A DNA stretch of 6,021 bases from Kangiellaceae bacterium. GTDB taxonomy: Bacteria; Pseudomonadota; Gammaproteobacteria; Enterobacterales; Kangiellaceae. The notes under the pieces are model-generated. The model was given only the letters and a program-made list of their open reading frames with translations, ran no database searches and was not told where the DNA came from. Below are positions 5,776 through 6,021 of the stretch, piece after piece; positions within the stretch are counted from its first letter, which is position 1, and the number at the start of each line of letters is the position of its first letter. The stretch spans positions 1 through 6,021 of the forward strand of contig JASBTO010000073.1 in the NCBI GenBank assembly GCA_030148365.1. Reading direction: 5' to 3'. Made by a program: the position numbers and the translations under genes.

Positions 5776-6021
5776 GTGTCTTCTACTGTTCATCCCGACC
5801 AGGCCCTGTTTGAAGGCGAGAAGCCTTTTCCGGTAATTCCATCCTGCGAACACTTTGCAGGTAGCGAAAAACTGATACAGAAAGCCCTGCAACTCCAGGA
5901 AAAGCTGGGGCCGGTCTTTGACATCACCTGCGACTGTGAAGATGGCGCCACGGCCGGACAGGAAACCGAACACGCAAGGATGGTGGCCCGGGTACTCGGC
6001 AGCGATGCCAACCGCCACAAC
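5776..6021 (+). CDS. Partial CitE-like HpcH/HpaI aldolase/citrate lyase-family protein (N-terminal 82 codons)
   Basis: Starting at GTG with a strong ribosome binding site, the frame stays open to the window edge. The residues seen include GEKPFPVIPSCEHFAGSEKL (14-33) and FDITCDCEDGATAG (48-61). The CEDG block is the counterpart of the DLED motif of CitE/malyl-CoA lyases. From memory, similar N-termini occur in proteobacterial CoA ester lyases annotated as malyl-CoA/beta-methylmalyl-CoA lyase; the later metal-ligand and GK-x-x-IHP blocks lie outside the window. Divergent from the lyase/ligase/hydratase operon across a 164-nt control region, it probably serves the same pathway. Its N-terminus matches neither other lyase, so it represents a third subfamily. 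Family likely, substrate unknown. Confidence 0.75.
   Translation, partial: MSSTVHPDQALFEGEKPFPVIPSCEHFAGSEKLIQKALQLQEKLGPVFDITCDCEDGATAGQETEHARMVARVLGSDANRHN

Noticed and set aside
1..6021. CRISPR array, tRNA or rRNA genes, insertion sequences
   Set aside because: No regularly spaced repeats, no cloverleaf or rRNA-like sequence, and no transposase frame or terminal inverted repeats were seen on either strand.

Overview
The window looks like a piece of a Pseudomonadota chromosome, perhaps gammaproteobacterial. This is inferred from the moderately GC-rich coding style, tightly overlapping genes and protein families; no taxonomic marker is present. Most of it is a four-gene minus-strand operon for coenzyme-A thioester metabolism of small dicarboxylic acids. 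A divergent plus-strand gene of the same broad type starts at the right edge, and an unrelated membrane-protein gene occupies the left edge.

Layout from left to right: (1) 1-607, minus strand, the N-terminal part of a polytopic membrane protein resembling the flippase-like / lysylphosphatidylglycerol-synthase transmembrane family, cut by the window edge. (2) 608-850, a relatively AT-rich intergenic stretch with small palindromes and no convincing gene. (3) 5611 down to 851, minus strand: a long CitE-like C-C lyase (373 aa), an AMP-forming acyl-CoA ligase (550 aa), a short CitE-like lyase (299 aa) and a double-hotdog MaoC hydratase resembling mesaconyl-CoA hydratase (363 aa). The three junctions overlap by 1, 4 and 1 nt, so the genes are almost certainly co-transcribed and translationally coupled. 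(4) 5612-5775, a divergent control region with a good promoter candidate for the operon, two inverted repeats with 6-nt spacers and a phased hexamer repeat. (5) 5776-6021, plus strand, the first 82 codons of a third CitE-like lyase (GTG start, strong ribosome binding site).

Working model (inference): the ligase activates a C4/C5 dicarboxylate, for example mesaconate, as its CoA thioester. The MaoC protein hydrates the double bond to a beta-methylmalyl-CoA or citramalyl-CoA type product. One or more CitE-like lyases then cleave it to glyoxylate plus propionyl-CoA, or to pyruvate plus acetyl-CoA. Three different lyase-fold proteins within about 4 kb, one with altered residues at two usually conserved acidic positions, suggest division of labour (lyase, condensing enzyme or thioesterase) that cannot be resolved from sequence alone. 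No CRISPR array, tRNA, rRNA, insertion sequence or regulator gene was seen.
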